The position numbers and the translations under genes were made by a program. 45,391 nt of DNA from Saccharicrinis sp. (GTDB taxonomy: Bacteria; Bacteroidota; Bacteroidia; Bacteroidales; Marinilabiliaceae): NCBI GenBank assembly GCA_024635585.1, contig JAGXIP010000221.1:1-45391 (forward strand), written 5' to 3'. The notes under the pieces were generated by a model. The model was not told the origin of the DNA. It ran no database searches and saw only the letters and a list, made by a program, of their open reading frames with translations. Positions 44,286-45,391 of the stretch are shown here, piece after piece; positions within the stretch are counted from its first letter, which is position 1, and every line of letters begins with the position of its first letter.

Positions 44286-44642
44286 ATGCCAAAGTTATTG
44301 ATTATGGAACACATACGTTTAAATGCCTATCAGATTATGTGGTTATTTGTATTTTTCGATTTGCCGGTAAGCTCCAAAAAGGAACGGAAACTGGCCTCCG
44401 CTTTTCGCAAAGATCTATTAAGAGATGGATTTTCGATGATGCAGTTTAGCGTTTACACACGCCATTGCGCCAGTAAGGAAAGTGCCGATGTGCACGAAAA
44501 GCGAATAAAAAACCTTGTGCCCGGCAAAGGACAAGTGACCATTTTGCGCATAACCGACAAACAATACAGCAACATTATTAACATGTGGGGCAAAAAGAAA
44601 CAGTTAAATGAAAGTACCCCGCAGCAGTTGGAGTTATTTTAA
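44286..44642 (+). CDS. cas2: Cas2
   Basis: 118 residues; the conserved part begins MWLFVFFDLPVSSKKERK with the metal Asp in FFDLP, then FSMMQFSVYTRHCASKES and GKGQVTILRITDKQY. An ATG at 44304 (MEHIRLNAYQ) is an alternative start, since AGGAAG directly abuts 44286. Cas2 bridges two Cas1 dimers in spacer acquisition. Confidence 0.96.
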   Translation: MPKLLIMEHIRLNAYQIMWLFVFFDLPVSSKKERKLASAFRKDLLRDGFSMMQFSVYTRHCASKESADVHEKRIKNLVPGKGQVTILRITDKQYSNIINMWGKKKQLNESTPQQLELF

Positions 44643-44828
44643 ACTGTTGCGATCCATTTTATACAGTTTCAAAGTTTTGGGCTTTAAAAAAGATAGCTTA
44701 CATTTGAAAACGTACTTTGACATGCTGAAAAAATTACCAAATATTGGTTTCATTTTCACTTCTGTGTTCATTTTTTTAAGTTAAAAATAGCACCAAAAGC
44801 CCATTTACAGTGGCATATAGGGCGCGCA
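44643..44828 (+). promoter_or_regulatory. Presumed leader of the CRISPR array
   Basis: 186 bp of AT-rich non-coding DNA between cas2 and the first repeat. Leader function is inferred from position; the true leader end of the array could also lie beyond the right edge. Confidence 0.45.
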
Positions 44829-45391
44829 GTTGTGGTTTGATTCTAATATTCAATAAGATATACCCAAAGAACTCGAAAAACCAACACTTTTGGAGTTGTG
44901 GTTTGATTCTAATATTCAATAAGATATACCATTAATGGAACTATAGATAATTCCGCAGCAGTTGTGGTTTGATTCTAATATTCAATAAGATATACCTTGT
45001 TCGTCGTATATAAGCTCACTTGATATGTTGTGGTTTGATTCTAATATTCAATAAGATATACCAGAACATTTCAATGTCGGTGAAATCATCTGTTGTGGTT
45101 TGATTCTAATATTCAATAAGATATACCTAGGTTAGGATTTGAATAGGCAAGAAACTGGTTGTGGTTTGATTCTAATATTCAATAAGATATACCACTGTTG
45201 CACTTGGTTCAGGAGAATGTTATGTTGTGGTTTGATTCTAATATTCAATAAGATATACCGAAACTAAAATAAACGAGCACCTATGAAAAGTTGTGGTTTG
45301 ATTCTAATATTCAATAAGATATACCTAAACTTAGATTAGATATAAACGTTTACGAGTTGTGGTTTGATTCTAATATTCAATAAGATATACC
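44829..45391 (+). CRISPR. Type II-C CRISPR array, 9 repeats and 8 spacers visible
   Basis: 36-bp repeats start at 44829, 44895, 44961, 45027, 45092, 45158, 45224, 45290 and 45356. All begin GTTGTGGTTTGATTC, end AAGATATACC and are identical. Spacers are 30 bp except the fourth (29 bp, 45063-45091). The ninth repeat ends at the last base, so the array continues outside. Orientation as given is supported by tracrRNA pairing with repeat positions 1-20, which makes crRNAs spacer-then-repeat on the plus strand. Confidence 0.99.

Overview
The window comes from a Bacteroidota genome, probably a marine member of the Marinilabiliales/Bacteroidales side. The evidence is AT-rich DNA with TTTG-N19~21-TAnnTTTG promoters, a DUF4251-type lipoprotein-like gene, a Bacteroidetes-style DAHP synthase/chorismate mutase fusion and small GC-rich palindromes scattered between genes. 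It alternates conflict/defence modules with a few housekeeping operons.

Layout. (1) 1-7605: the tail of a probable hsdS and a complete hsdR (type I restriction) enclose three AT-rich genes in one tight operon: a reverse transcriptase of the defence-associated kind, a stand-alone family A DNA polymerase and a DEDDh 3'-5' exonuclease. I do not recognise this triad as a named system; it is my main candidate for something new. (2) 7782-10519: MazEF and a three-gene HipB/HipS/HipT-like toxin-antitoxin operon with three operators spaced exactly 40 bp apart. (3) 10900-18203: an RNA-repair island. An SPFH protein and RtcB run on the minus strand behind tRNA-like sequences; a WYL regulator, a second RtcB, release factor H and a TPR protein run on the plus strand. 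A leader with a 15-codon frame and mutually exclusive terminator/antiterminator hairpins precedes rtcB2-prfH. (4) 18481-23534: a Nudix/NrtR-like regulator, a second SPFH protein, a NAD-kinase-like protein and a methyltransferase fusion. (5) 23540-27953: unknown genes and what looks like a broken Mks-type condensin operon interrupted by RhuM. (6) 28064-34845: an ABC-F ATPase, then an aromatic amino acid operon (prephenate dehydratase, aminotransferase, DAHP synthase/chorismate mutase, prephenate dehydrogenase) preceded by a textbook Phe/Tyr leader-peptide attenuator. (7) 35145-37154: a sensor histidine kinase. (8) 37206-45391: a type II-C CRISPR-Cas locus: a tracrRNA on the minus strand (found from its anti-repeat, promoter, hairpins and terminator), cas9, a 21-nt minisatellite and an internally duplicated helical protein between cas9 and cas1, then cas1, cas2 and an array of nine repeats reaching the window edge.

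How they work together: regions 1, 2 and 8 are anti-phage or stress modules; region 3 would rescue and re-ligate ribosomes and tRNAs cut by toxins or nucleases; region 6 is ordinary metabolism with classical attenuation. All functional statements come from reading motifs; no database search was possible.
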